From Cyathus striatus (lineage: Eukaryota > Basidiomycota > Agaricomycetes > Agaricales > Nidulariaceae), in contig JAOVFP010000010.1 of assembly GCA_025738555.1 (NCBI GenBank), positions 496,001-560,000 of the forward strand: DNA of 64,000 nucleotides, written 5' to 3'. A program made the position numbers and the translations under genes. Under the pieces are notes generated by a model. It was not told where the DNA came from. It saw only the letters and a program-made list of their open reading frames with translations, and did no database searches. This document shows positions 24,115 through 39,337 of this stretch, piece by piece (the stretch's first letter is position 1; each line of letters starts with the position of its first letter).

Positions 24115-24879
24115 TGTTATATCCATGTCCGGATACATCGTGCCGACGTTCCCACGTGACCTTCCAACATACCCGGTCCGTTCCCGGAACGTACCCGCTT
24201 CGGGTTTACACTTCCCGACGTTCCCGCCCGGGAACGTACCAGAACCCGTCGGGTTTTCTATCGGGTATCCCGGATACGTACTTTCTCTTATGACGGCCTC
24301 ACCGCGTCATCATTCTATTACTCCTCCCTTCCATTCCTACTTATACGTTTCATTATGGCCTTTGTAGATTAGTTCCTTATTCTTCATTCTGAGCGCGTCA
24401 TTTGCGCCCCTACTCCGCTTTGCCAAGACTTCATTTCCTACTTACTCCTTTGACTTGTCCTTTGTATAATACTTCTACATTCGTATCTACAGGTTCCTAC
24501 TTAGTATAAGTAGTCTTCCAGATGTAATAGGTAGTCTTCAGTATTCGTATCAACTCTGTACACTTTCTTCCTACTCTAAGTTTCGAAACCCGCTCCGGGT
24601 TTTCCTTCGGGTTTCTCTCCCGCTACCTAGTGTAGTGGCGAAGCCCTCTCTTATACTCTGGAACGTCTTCCTTGGTTACATATCATCTTCCTCGAAATAC
24701 GAACCATTCCCTGGGGATATCCAGGCGGCGCAGCACACAAGCTGAAGCCACGGTTCTTTCCGCACTCCCGCTCTACGTTTCCGCACCCGTACTCACTTCG
24801 GGTTTCCGTTATAGTTCTCCCACACCCTCCGGGTGTCTTCGCAACCACTTCTAAGCAGGAAGAGAATCGGTACGTAACA
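24115..24879 (+). repeat. 3' LTR of the Gypsy element
   Basis: 765 bp, the same length as the 5' LTR and almost identical to it. Preceded by the polypurine tract and followed by the GGTAT target duplication. Confidence 0.95.
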
Positions 24880-26157
24880 GGTATGCCCAATTGATCAGAT
24901 TCGTACAGTACTGAATTTTGACACTAGTGTTTCATTAACCTAATGCACAATGTGATATTATGTTTTACATCTCATTGACAAGCTTATGTTGAATTTAAAT
25001 GTATATTCTGCAGATGAATTACTTATGAGCATCATGGTTTAAATGTTTACAGTACAATATATAGCTCATTGGTTGATTATTACTTTTTAAGTCTTTCCCT
25101 GATTTTCGCATTTTTGATCAACAACATCAATTATGTAGACTGTGGCCACAACCCTTGCATAACCATGTGTGGCCAGTGGCATTACTGCATTTGGCAAATC
25201 TAGATATACCAACATACTACGGACTCTGTGTCAAGCATCATACAGTAAGTGTCCACGGTGTCATAACCCTTTTAAGGAATAGCCTGTTGATCCCACCAGC
25301 AGACTGGCTCGGATCATGCTGCTGGTGGAACTCAGATGTGTACTAAGAAAATGGTAGGTCTATATTGATATGCAAAGCACTGTAATAATTTTTCAGGTCC
25401 ACCAAGTCAGTAGGTGGGGAGTTATTGGGGGAGCTTGCTTCCCCTATTTGTCTGCATAAGGGACCCAAAATGCATAGTGGCTGTGTAGCATGCATGGCAA
25501 CAATGAACAGTGCATAGCAACGCACATGTGACTGTGTATCCCAAACAGAATTTCTTTGTCAGCACTAATTGATAGCGTGCTTGTACTCTTCATTTCTTTC
25601 AGTCAAAGTTGAGTCAAAGTTACAATTTTTTACAATTACACAAATATCCTTGTGTTGGATTAGGGAAGCTTCCCCTTTTACATACATCGTGAAGCAGCAT
25701 ACATTACATGTTGTATTCCTTTGTGCTATTCTATAATCCATACCTTTTTGGAGAGGCAAAATACATAACTTTCCAGTATCATGGATCCGCTGTCAAAATT
25801 TTGTATGGAACTGAATGTAACGTATTTTACATACATTTTATGGTAAGAGGGTGTCACATTTCCTACCTAAATTTCCAAATTTACTCAATGGGGGGGATGA
25901 CATAGAGGGGGAGGTGGAAATAATTGTTCCCAAACAAACATGCAAAGAACCTATTGCAGTGCCAAGGATCCGGATGCTCAGTTGCTGGAGGCTGCTCTTG
26001 CAAGATATAGGCACAAAATGCAGCTTGCGGCTTCTCACGCTCTCATGGCCTCTCACATTCCAGATTATTTCAATGATAGCTAGATATAATAAATAGATCC
26101 AGTCATTATTCATCGTAGGATTGTATTTGCAGTTGGTTAGGTACTGTGGTTGGTTGG
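24880..26157. other. Decayed, probably transposon-derived DNA right of the Gypsy element
   Basis: Fragments such as a Cys/His-containing frame near 25230-25280 (KCPRCHNPF) and a short helix-rich frame at 25965-26085 ending DYFNDS suggest an old transposase gene, but nothing is intact or assignable. Continuous with 15942-17285 before the Gypsy insertion. Confidence 0.35.
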
Positions 26158-27528
26158 TTGAAGTGGGGGTGCACAATGCCTGCAAAGTGTGACTCACATG
26201 ATCTGTGACATCTGTCACGCATGCCCCCAAATTCTACTGACCCACTGCTCTCATTCCTCACTCAACACATTTTAGCTAGCTCTTTTGTGTCACGTCATAA
26301 TAAAAATACATCATCTATGATTGTATGAAGTTTTTTTTTGTTAAAATGTGCTGGATATTGCTGGAGGCATCAAACCCCTGCTAAAAATCACATCAACTAG
26401 GTACTCAAACTTCATCCTCTTATAACTTTTGAATGAGAACACTTCAGAACATATATAATAGAGCAAAATTGCACTATTTTACGACGCCTACAATTGCTAT
26501 TAGCCGAAGTTTTAATTAAGGTGCTGTAACATATTAATATGACAGGTATTGGTGCATTATCTCATACTTAAAATCATGATATTAAAATTCTGGTTAATAC
26601 GAATTGTCCGCATCGATGAATAGTACAAAATTTCTCTATAAATCATATATGTACGATGCAATTCCGTAAAGTTATAAGGTATAAGTTCTCGCTCCCATAG
26701 CTCAGAGGCACAGCCACAGGTTAGACTTCAAACAACACCATGTGTGATTGATTGCTCAACTCAAATATTCCATTATCATGTATATATGAACTACACATTA
26801 AGTACAGTTTATAATAGATTATTTGTATAGGTTGTAAAGGTTTTTGTGCATGTAATAATGTTTAATTGGCCAAACTCCTATTAACTATATAGCTGTAATT
26901 TTCATTCTTTAATAACTTTTGAAGGAGTGAACGTAAGACTATGGTTTATAGAGAGAAATTACACTACTTTTTTGTGCCAATAATCGTATCAAGCTAGATT
27001 TTTGATTCAGCAACTGGAGCATGTAATTTGGGTGTGTATAACAATGGGTTCCCATACATACAGGACTTTTAATAAAATTCTGTATAGATAAAATGATTTA
27101 CACAATATAATAGTGCAATTTTTCTCTATAAACTATAGCAATACAATGTGATCTCAGAAAGATATTTGAGAAACAAGTTCTGAAACCAACCACATAAGGC
27201 ACAGCCACCAGCAGAACCTATTTCGGAAGATCGCCTGATTGACTGATATAAGCTGTCACAATGTCACAGCTGTCACCTTGTTTTAACCAGTAGTTATAAG
27301 AGAATATAGGAATTCATACATATTACACTACTTAAATAACATATTTACGACATCTAGCATAACATTAGTTAAAATAGGAGTGAAAAGAGCAAAGAAAAGT
27401 ATGAAGAAACACCCAGGAAATGCGAAGAACAGAACTGGGTCAAGATTTGTGACACATTTGGTCACATGGTGTGACCATCACGTCACCAGCCATGTGAGAG
27501 CGTTGTGCACCCCGGTCCCCCACTTCAA
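26158..27528. mobile_element. Probable non-autonomous DNA element with internal duplication, about 1.37 kb
   Basis: The left end reads TTGAAGTGGGGGTGCACAA and the right end, reverse-complemented, TTGAAGTGGGGG then (after a 5 bp insertion) GTGCACAA. GTGAC repeats follow inside both ends. I saw no convincing target duplication. The AT-rich interior holds a degenerate direct repeat with a period near 490 bp (start points near 26425 and 26915), and each unit contains opposed TTTCTCTATAAA motifs and a GGCACAGCCACA(G/C)(G/C) block. Non-coding. Confidence 0.5.
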
Positions 27529-27626
27529 GTTGAAGCGGTCACGTAGCGGCGCTGTCCGGATTAGCCGGGATAAGGGTCTTCTGCACTCTGCAGAATTTGA
27601 TACTTTTCTGTGTCCATCCGATGAGT

Positions 27627-28047
27627 GGGTGACTTTCCGTAACGTCTGGAACGTTTTCAGATTTCAGAAGGGTGCCAGTCGGAGTTGGAACCCTATAGCT
27701 TACCTCAGCTATGATTACAGATTCATCGAACTTCTGGAGACTTTGGGACACCACTAGCGAGACGGACTTTCATATCTAAGTACTCCGACACCTAGCGAGT
27801 GATGCGGAATACTATATATAGTGATTGATCACAAAAATGTGTTCAAAAGTAGTGTCTGGAACTAGAAGAGGGGTAGTTACCCTCCTTCCAGACTTTGCTT
27901 TCAGACTGCATCTGAGAGGCTTCGGAGAGTGAAATATTTTCCGGGGTCTTGCTTAATCATCAGGGAAATGTCGGCTAACGTCGGCTAACGCGTCTGAAAG
28001 CAAAATCTGAATCTGAAAGGCTTTCCAGAGGTTACGGAAAGTCACCC
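27627..28047. mobile_element. Non-autonomous DNA element, 421 bp, AGT target duplication
   Basis: The ends are inverted repeats beginning GGGTGACTTTCCGTAAC, with about 40 bp of similarity. They are flanked by AGT at 27624-27626 and 28048-28050. No coding capacity. The 3 bp duplication and GGG terminus resemble PIF/Harbinger-type elements, though the target is not the usual TWA. Confidence 0.6.
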
Positions 28048-28262
28048 AGTATGTATTTAGACAGAGTTGACTGTATATGTGTTTGACATATGATCTGATG
28101 TATTTACGTCTTTGTCCAGGTTCGTGGTTCATATATACACTGCCGGTAGTGCTGCGTAGAGATGGCTTCCCATCAACCGAAGTAAGCGGGGATGGCATGG
28201 AAATCAGATGGAAATATATAAGAGGCGACAGTCCATTGATCACCAGGGCAATTTATGCAGTA

Positions 28263-29600
28263 ATGGATGGAACTACCCCATTGCACGACTCGACAACCAA
28301 TGAGCAACTGTTTACGATACGACAATCCGTCCTTGGTAAGCATGTCTTAATTTTCATATCACCAGCTGTGTGCTAGTTACAAACAAGTGTACTGTATCAT
28401 CGATCATCGTTTAATCTTCCTATTGTAGTTGCTGGATTGGCCCTTCTGGTTTGGGATATTATGGTAAATTTCCCTAGAGAATACAAGTTTATTTGGAGGT
28501 AAGTGTCGATATTACTTTACGACATTATCACAAATTTAGTATATTATAGTCCCCCTCCTTTCTTCATCAAACGCGTGTACATTTGCCTCCGCTATATCCC
28601 TCTACTTGTACAGATGTAAGTCTTACGCAGAAATTAGTACTATCACCAAGGTATTAATGATGGCCTTTAGAATCAGTATCTATTCTTTCTTAGGCCCACT
28701 GGCTAAACCTCCAGTTCCGGAGAGTTATTGTCGCAGATGGTTTACTTTACAAGCTACCTTTGTTCAAATATGCTCCATGCTCCTTGGTGTCATTTTGCTG
28801 CTACGAGGCAAGTTTTTCTTAATATTTGCTAGCACTGTTACTAACGAGTGTACAGTCTACAGATTATATAACAGAAGCAGAAATATAGGATATATTGTAG
28901 GGATTTTATTTACCGTTGACATTGCGAGAGCTTCCGCAAGAATCATGCAATTTAAGCACCAGCTGAGATTCGACGCACATTGTACTGTTCAAAATGATCG
29001 CTCAACCATATCGGCGTTGTCTGGGTATGTACATTTTCCATCGATGTGATGTATATTGTGAGTGCTTATTAACAAGTCACCGTCCTTCCCTTCCAGACTG
29101 CTATTCTTAGTATCGCAAGGTACTATATGGGGTCTAACTTGGAGAAAGCGGGGTATAGGAAATCAGCTTAGTATTCCTCTCATTCAAACAGCAGCTAGAG
29201 ACGGAGCGTTCGTTTTTGCAGCTCTTTCAAGTATGTATTATTCTTAATGTTTCTTAACGCTATTCAGGTCCTATTAACACTGAGCCTCGCTTATACAAAA
29301 GTTTCTGGCATTTTTGTTTTAGCTTACTCACTGAAAGTATCGATGTCAGCAGAAGTCATGCTGCTGTGCGTGTTCTGCATTTTACGTCGAATTCACTTGT
29401 CTTACACATCAGTCTAAGGTTTCCAATGATAGTATTTTCCATCGTCGTAAGAAGCTGTTCTCTTTGTTTAACCAATACCTGGTCATGTAGTTCTACTTTT
29501 CCAGGGATGTCGTACCGTGTTAAATCTACAGGAAAACGGGGTCTCTACTGAAGAAACTGAAGAAGAAAGTACGGAGCTTCTTGAAGTTTCAAATGAATAA
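28263..29600 (+). CDS. DUF6533-like seven-helix membrane protein, copy 1
   Basis: A multi-exon gene for a polytopic membrane protein. The N-terminus reads MDGTTPLHDSTTNEQLFTIR, then a helix (VAGLALLVWDIMVNF) followed by EYKFIW and PPPFFIKRVYICLRYIPLL. That is the charged-loop arrangement of the fungal DUF6533 family found in large numbers in mushrooms. More hydrophobic stretches follow (TFVQICSMLLGVILLLR, GYIVGILFTVDIAR, LLFLVSQGTIWGLTW). The C-terminus (GCRTVLNLQENGV, ending LEVSNE) is hydrophilic. Clear exons are 28263-28335, 28429-28498, 28550-28615, 28671-28807, 28856-29024 and 29097 to about 29230; the final small exons are less certain. The intron starting at 28808 uses GC-AG (GCAAGT), whereas copy 2 has GT there. 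Role unknown; DUF6533 proteins are suspected receptors or sensors. Confidence 0.78.
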
Positions 29601-29931
29601 TACTATATAATCAGCATCAACGAAGTTGGAAACTTGTCTGTGCTCTATACTATTGTTAACTATTAGATTAAAATATTTATTGACCAATCCATGTATTCTA
29701 TGAAGATGCTTCATCGTCATAGTGCCTTCAAGTGATTAGTGAGTTCCTCCGCTATAATTTGGAAAGCGTATTTGATGGAGACGTGAACTAAATGCCATTA
29801 TCTCCCGGTTCTATCAGCCTTTGTAATGTTAAGTTACTTGTATGCTTGCCATAACCACAGACCTGACGCAGATCAGCGCTCAGCTTTCACCCCAAGAGGT
29901 GTCAGATCCTCGGATCTGAATGAGCTGTCAA

Positions 29932-30698
29932 TAGTGTTGCTGCCGCTCAGCTCCACTCAGCTACCGCTCGCTCAGGGCGGCTTTTATTACCTGTCAGCTC
30001 ATGAGCTGAGCGGAGTCAATCCAGGCACGGCTCCTCACTTTTCACAACTCAGCTCGTTGAGCCAGCTTAGCGGGCGCTCAGGCACCTCAGGTATGAATAG
30101 AAATTATAGTAAGATATCTTTGATATCATTCTAGCTTTTAAGCACTGTCAACAAATATCTACTTAGAGTTACTCATCTAGAAGCGATTGCACAAACAGCT
30201 ATCTTACAATGGCAGGTTTTGTGTTTTTTTCGAATTTTGATAGTACTTAATAGCTCTAATCGGCGTTACGTCAAGCTATGTAACAAGAAGTGGCTTCGAT
30301 CAATCACAAATTTATAACGAATGCTTTACAACGAAATTTTGCCTCTGAACCAGAAAAATTATATTACTCCATCAATTTACGTCAGAAAGCTATAAAACAT
30401 GAGAATAAGTAAGTATACATTGTAAGCATTCTATATATCAAATTTACAAGGAATTAAAAACCTCAACAATATATTATAGCAAAATCAAATTTCGGCATCT
30501 AGCCAGCCGGTCATAAATTGTAGTATCTTCCTATGAATGCCGAAGCGGCCACTTAGCTGACTCAAAGTTGCCGTTTACCGCTCGTAATATTGAGCTGAGC
30601 GACCAAAAGCGGAGATCTGATGCAACTGGCTCAGCTCACTGAGCTGACAGCTCCGCTTGGCAGCTTGGCAGCTCGGAGCTGCGCTAGCGGCAACACTA
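29932..30698. mobile_element. hAT-like non-autonomous DNA element, 767 bp
   Basis: Both ends begin TAGTGTTGC, followed by GCCGCTCAGCTC on the left and CGCTAGCGCAGCTC on the right. The 8 bp flanks are GCTGTCAA and GCTGCCAA (7 of 8 match). TAGNG termini and 8 bp duplications are hAT hallmarks. Subterminal DNA carries many AGCTGAGC/GCTCAGCT motifs, the likely transposase-binding array. The motifs also spread outside the left end, into 29870-29925. No transposase. Confidence 0.7.
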
Positions 30699-30706
30699 GC
30701 TGCCAA

Positions 30707-32031
30707 GCTACGCGAGTTTATTGAACATCATTCACAGGCCAACAGCAGCGCTCCGGCATTGCACATGCCGGTAGCTTTCCTGAAGCTGTCAAGCGATGGC
30801 CCAAGATGGCCTGCTGCAGTGAGGGATATACGTGATATATATGTAAATAGATACAATGTAGTTATGATGAATTAATTGAAAACATAATATGGATTTGACA
30901 ATGAGGTAGGTAAAGTGGAATCTGGATGATACGAAATTCGGATAGTTAGGTGGAATGAGACCATCTCCTTCATACTTTTCATTCAACACGCAAGCCAAAC
31001 ATAGACCGGCTGCTTAACCTTCCGTTTGGTAGATACATTGGGCGCTTGCGCGCACGATATTTCAAAGTATATCTTACAAGATAACAGCACGAGCTTGAAC
31101 AGCATAAGCCCAAGTTTTAGGTGAAGATTGCACCAGGACAGGAAAAGAGAACCCGAGTTCTGACGTGATCTGGTCAGAATTTACGTCATCTTCGACCAAA
31201 CGATCTACGATCATACCAAGGATTATTGCCTTGCATTTCTGTCCTATTTGATGTGACTTCATGGGATATGTAGCACGCACAAAGTGAATGTACGATTAGA
31301 AGAATGCCAAGTGTGACTAGTGACTGATCTACCCAAATACGAAGAGAGAGCGGCTGAGGTATATCAATATGGGTTCGAGGGCTTATGTGCTCATGTCCGA
31401 GTTGTCGGGCAAACGAATGCTTATATTCAGTGTGCCTAACATATTCTGTAGACTTGACACATATGTCAGATTACATGTATTTTGTAGATGCGCTCTTCCA
31501 CAGTGCCATTTCAAAGATGAGTGGGTCTACATATTGCTGGTTTGCTGAGAACTCGTATTGAAATAAAGTATATCATATATGAACATTAGAAAGAATGTCG
31601 CGTTGTGATGGAAAGTACTTATATGTACACTTAACTTACACTATCTACATCAAAGCTACTATAGCGCCATGACATAAAAGAAATTCAAGCGAGATGCGTG
31701 GTTTGTTCAGTCGCATCAGTGAAAGTACTTAGTAGATGAACTGACTCTTTGTAGCCGTCAGTTGACTGCCGAGTATGCCGTACTACTAAGCTAAACCGAA
31801 TTCGTAGGGTACATATGTACCCCTGGATCTGACGCCTCTTGTTTCAGCTAAGTTCGTCGTTACGGTGGGTAATATTCATCGCGATTGCAAACACGTTTGT
31901 AATACGTACAATCACCAATGTACGTGCACATCAGTGCTAAAACTTTAAAATGCAGTCGTATCACTCGCTTTGTCGCCAAGCCTATGATTTATATAAAAGA
32001 TCGTCCAGCCCCAGTGACTAGAGCATTTACG
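30707..32031. other. Intergenic, nothing recognised
   Basis: No supported gene or repeat. The last 150 bp precede the second DUF6533-like gene. Confidence 0.4.
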
Positions 32032-33310
32032 ATGGATGCGTCCACCGCGTTGTACGCCTCGGTATCTGAGCAACAGTTTGCGACACGGAAATACATCGTC
32101 TGCAAGTAACCTTCCAATTCATTAACAATAAGTGGCGCTGTCGTTAATACATCTATTTGCTAGTCGTTGCAACGTTCATTCTGGTTTGGGAAATAATGAT
32201 TAATTTCCTCGAAGAATATACGTATATTTGGAGGTGGGTGTCGAATTTTGTCTGTCATCAATCGTGAATTTACAATGCGTTTTGCAGCACCCCCACTTCC
32301 TTCATTAAACGGACTTATATTTGCCTTCGATATATTCCTCTTCTAGCTCTACTGTAAGGTCTTAGATATACGATAGTATTTCATATAGGAGTACCTAACG
32401 TTCACCTTCAGGATTAGCCTACATTCTTTCTTGGGTCCGCTTTCTACTCCTCCAGTTAAGGAGAGCTATTGCCGTATGATGTTCGGTATACAAGCCACCT
32501 TTGCGCAAACATGCTTGATGCTATTCGACATCATTCTGTTGCTAAGAAGTAAGCCTCTTACTCCATCTGTTTGTTAGTATGGTTTCTCATAATGAATAGT
32601 TTACGCATTATACAACAAGAACAGAAGTATAGCATATCTAGTAGGGATACTATTTACTGCTGACAGTACGCGAGCTGCCGCCAGAGGTGTTCAATTTACT
32701 CAGAGGCTGAGATTCGATGCACGGTGCGCTGCTCAAGACATCAACTCGCCTATTTCAATCACAGCTAGGTACGCATATTTACAATGATTTCCCTCTTGCA
32801 TATGAACGAAATAAAACCATTCTTCAGTATACTGTATATCGCAACTCATGGGATTATCTGGGGTTTGACATGGAGAAAGAGGAATTTGGGAAACCAGCTG
32901 AGTATTCCCTCCATTCAAGCGGCCACTAGAGATGGGACTTGGGCTTATGCAGGAACTTCAGGTGCACATTATTGCTTGTGTTCGAATGTATCGCTATCTA
33001 AAACTCCTAACAAAAGTTATGGTTGCGGTCCTCCTTTCTTATACTTTGAGAGTATCAGTATCAGCGGAAACTGTTGTACTGTGCGTAGTATATCTCTTTG
33101 ATTTTGAGTGCGACTTTCTTATCGGTATGAAATAGCTGTCCAATAGTCATATATTCAGTTGTTGTAAGAGCTTATTCTTTCGTGATAACCCTATTCTAAC
33201 GCCTATTTCTACATACGAAGGGATGCCGCATTGTGTTAAATCTGCAAAAAATTGCGGATTCTACTTCGGTTATCGAAGATATGGAGTTACTGGAAGTCGC
33301 AAATGGCTAA
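32032..33310 (+). CDS. DUF6533-like seven-helix membrane protein, copy 2
   Basis: Paralogue of the gene at 28263-29600 with the same exon layout. Start MDASTALYASVSEQQFATRK, then VVATFILVWEIMINF, EEYTYIW, LISLHSFLGPLSTPPVKE, LYNKNRSIAYLVGILF and IIWGLTWRKRNLGNQLS; the tail is GCRIVLNLQKIADS and the end LLEVANG. The fifth intron has the canonical GT donor where copy 1 has GC. In both copies the acceptor that joins AGTS or AALS to the next helix is AAAAG|TT, which gives VMVAVLLSYTLRVSVSAE here. The last splice junctions could not be fixed with certainty. The two copies are separated by a hAT-like element. Likely intact. Confidence 0.75.
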
Positions 33311-33404
33311 TGCCATATCCCGCTGATACAACGGTCAGTACTTGTCGATCCCCCGTCCCCCTATTATTAGCAGACCATCGACATACATCAAATACACATA
33401 ATCG

Positions 33405-35481
<2,077 letters not shown>

Positions 35482-35966
35482 TGATGTTCTATTTTAGAAC
35501 TGAGACGATAAGAGAGCGAAATGGTTTGTGTCTTGGGAGAGGTAAAGTACCATGTATTTATACTAGACATGAGCGCTTTAGGATTCTACCACATACAGTT
35601 TTGGGAATATTTCCAGTGTAACGAACATAATATTCATTGCATTTGGCTCACTGGATGTAATCTCTAAGAGTGTTGTGATGGATTTGTGTTAAAACATCGT
35701 CGCTGACTCACCAGATGTAGATATCGCGTTGTCGATTTGGAACTCGCGTGAATGTCCAGCTGAATATAGAGAAGACCTTTCTCATTCTGAACAATCCAGT
35801 AAGGACGCAGAAATATCGAGTTCGTTATTTTGGGATGGATATGTAGTTTTGACGAAAGCAGTTAAGGTGTAGTTATTAATAACTGCAATCTATGTCAACC
35901 TCTCAAGATCACGCCACGGTACCTTATTGACAGTAGACATAACAATATTCTTAGTGGATTCGCGAG

Positions 35967-37304
<1,338 letters not shown>

Positions 37305-38204
37305 CGCTTTTACGTTGATTTATTAGTGAGATGGGGAGAGAATGAAGTGGATTGGATATGGGGGAGTTGGAGTCCATTGGGTATAAGTAGTTGTCACGCG
37401 TCAGAAAGGCTGTTTACTGCCCGAGATCTTCATATCAGTCCAGTCGGAGTTTGCATGACCGTTGTCGCATCTGGAATACTGTAGTCAGATATACTACTTA
37501 TGTATTAGTCAAACAACCGTACAATTCTGAGTACTATATCCCAAATTCTTGCTATTCTTCGCTATTGGAGCTTGATTGAAGGCATTGGGATAAATGTCAG
37601 AGCCGGAGCTCAACTTGAACTCAATGCACTGCCATGCAGGCAACGAAGGGAGAAGCAAGACTCGGGAAGCAGCATGCGCAAATGCCAATGGGCCCTTTGA
37701 TCAGATTCAGAGGTGGTGAGAGGCGTGTGAAACGTTGCCTGAGGGGGTGGAGCTCAAAACAATATCGTTTATTTGTCAAATCCATTTCAACCAAACACCG
37801 TGTCAATCGAACGGTTCGATTTTCGTTTCAACTTCACCTTCGTTTTGCCTTCGTTTCCCCCGGCGAACATGATTATCCCACCACGCTCATCCTTCCGCTC
37901 AAATTCTTGAACAAACCTATTATCTCTCTAATTAACACCTCTACAAATGTACAGGTACATCGACATGAACTCCGCAAGTGAACGTGATGGCTAGACATCG
38001 CCATCGTGACTTTCTTCCACCATTGCACTCTTCCCACAAATCATTATAAATGGATCAGTAAAGCGAGTTTCACTAAGTATCTGGCTGGAATCTTGTCTAA
38101 CAAACGCGCTCGAGTACTCGCCATAGTATATACTACCATCCTCCCATACGTTCTCGTAACTCTTACAAGTTAAACTAGTTGCTTATCCACTCTACCACAC
38201 AGCA

Positions 38205-38690
38205 ATGACCGACCTCCCGCTCCTTTTCCAACCTATTCACCTATGTCGGCTCACCCTTCGGCATAGAATAATCCACCCTCCGCTAAACCGCTTCCGTAAC
38301 ATTAAGCACACGATTATTCCACATATAGCTCTAATGAAAGAGTACTACACACAACGCCCTTCGACGCCCAGTACGCTCATGTTAGCTGAGGGGATATTGG
38401 TCTAGCCTAAAGGCGCTGGGATAGCTAACAGTCCGGGTATATGAGGTGATAGGCAGGTGGATGCCTGGAAGGAGGTGCGTTCTCGTCCAATGATAATAGA
38501 TGTTTGACCCAGCTAATAGTAATTATTACATTAACGTAGTTCGTTAATTCCTTTCGCGAGAAAGGAAGTTACATATACCTTCAAATAGCAGCAATAGGCC
38601 GCGCAGCCCTCTCTCAGGCATCCACTCCGACAACATTACACTCGTTGGCCCGTCCCCAATCCCCCTCTCAACTCAACGATGGTAGAGCAG
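38205..38690 (+). pseudogene. Old Yellow Enzyme pseudogene fragment, copy 3
   Basis: On the opposite strand to copies 1 and 2. It begins MTDLPLLFQPIHLCRLTLRH, then NRFRNIKHTIIPH and MKEYYTQRPSTPSTLMLAEG, and a stop appears right after. Weak remnants continue (AGIANSPGI, DAWKEV, AAIGRAALSQ) to about 38690, where similarity ends. Only about the first third of the family length is present and the FMN/substrate core is missing. It is a dead, truncated duplicate. Confidence 0.8.
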
Positions 38691-39123
38691 GAGAGGGGAG
38701 GGAGGATTGTGTTGCGTTCTGACGGGGGTTGATTGAGATTGCTAATGTGCATTGACGCTCTCTTTCCTCTCTTTATCTTTGGACATTCGTTGTTTCTTTC
38801 AGTTTGGGGTTACTGCTGGTTTTTGTTTCTCTAGCCCGATCTACGGAGATCGAAAGGAATCAACCACTTATTTGGTATGACAGTACCCCGTCTTATGCTC
38901 CTGAAGAGGAGCCGGATCCTCCGGAGGTTCTGTATGTTGATCATCTGTCTTATAAAGAGGGTCGGTATAGTAGTATGGAGAAGGAGTAGAAGGAAGGTGC
39001 GAGGGCTAAGGTTGAGGCTCAATAGGACTTATGTTTTTAGCAGCTTTATATGTACCCCGTTCGAGAAGTTGGAGTTGGTTATTGTTAGTACATCATATAG
39101 TACGCTATGAAACACTGTACGAT

Positions 39124-39222
39124 TCGAGTATGGTGTAATGCTAACATTACCGTCTCTCATAGAGGGATCAAATTCCAATAAGCTTGGCGCGGTAGCTCGG
39201 GGTTCAATTCCCCGTACTCGAA
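39124..39222 (+). tRNA. tRNA-Glu (CTC), intron-containing, possibly degenerate
   Basis: The acceptor stem TCGAGTA pairs with TACTCGA, and the T-arm reads CGGGGTTCAATTCCCCG. The anticodon stem ACCGT pairs with GCGGT with one T-G wobble around the loop CTCTCAT, anticodon CTC. An intron of about 26 nt follows the anticodon. The D-loop has AATGCTAA where the neighbouring copy has AATGGCTAA, so one of the two invariant Gs is missing. It may be a pseudo-tRNA. Confidence 0.75.
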
Positions 39223-39337
39223 CTAGTAGAGCGCGAGCGTGCATTAAAATTTTGCTCTGTACTTGAACTAGGGCACCGATTAATGTTTTGCTCGGATATT
39301 GTTAGAGTACATACGTTATTCTTTAGTGTAATATAGC

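Larger units (their letters stand above)
17291..24879 (+). mobile_element. Ty3/Gypsy retrotransposon, chromovirus type, full length with broken frames
   Basis: A complete LTR element of 7589 bp. Two 765 bp LTRs begin TGTTATATCC and end GTACGTAACA. The target duplication is GGTAT on both sides (17286-17290 and 24880-24884). Domains in order are gag with a zinc knuckle, aspartic protease, reverse transcriptase, RNase H, integrase with GPF motif and a C-terminal chromodomain, which places it with fungal chromoviruses. A polypurine tract (AAAAGGGGGATAC) abuts the 3' LTR. About 830 bp of non-coding, TTCC-rich DNA separates the last stop from the tract. No standard tRNA primer-binding site was recognised after the 5' LTR. 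The coding region is interrupted by at least eight one-base frame changes. Confidence 0.95.

Noticed and set aside
25838..26230. 130-codon minus-strand frame
   Set aside because: It overlaps transposon-derived DNA and one inverted end; residues look like a shadow of an old + strand gene.
39029..39244. 71-codon minus-strand frame containing RVRGIEPRATAPS
   Set aside because: It is the reverse translation of the tRNA-Glu gene at 39124-39222, a well-known annotation artefact.
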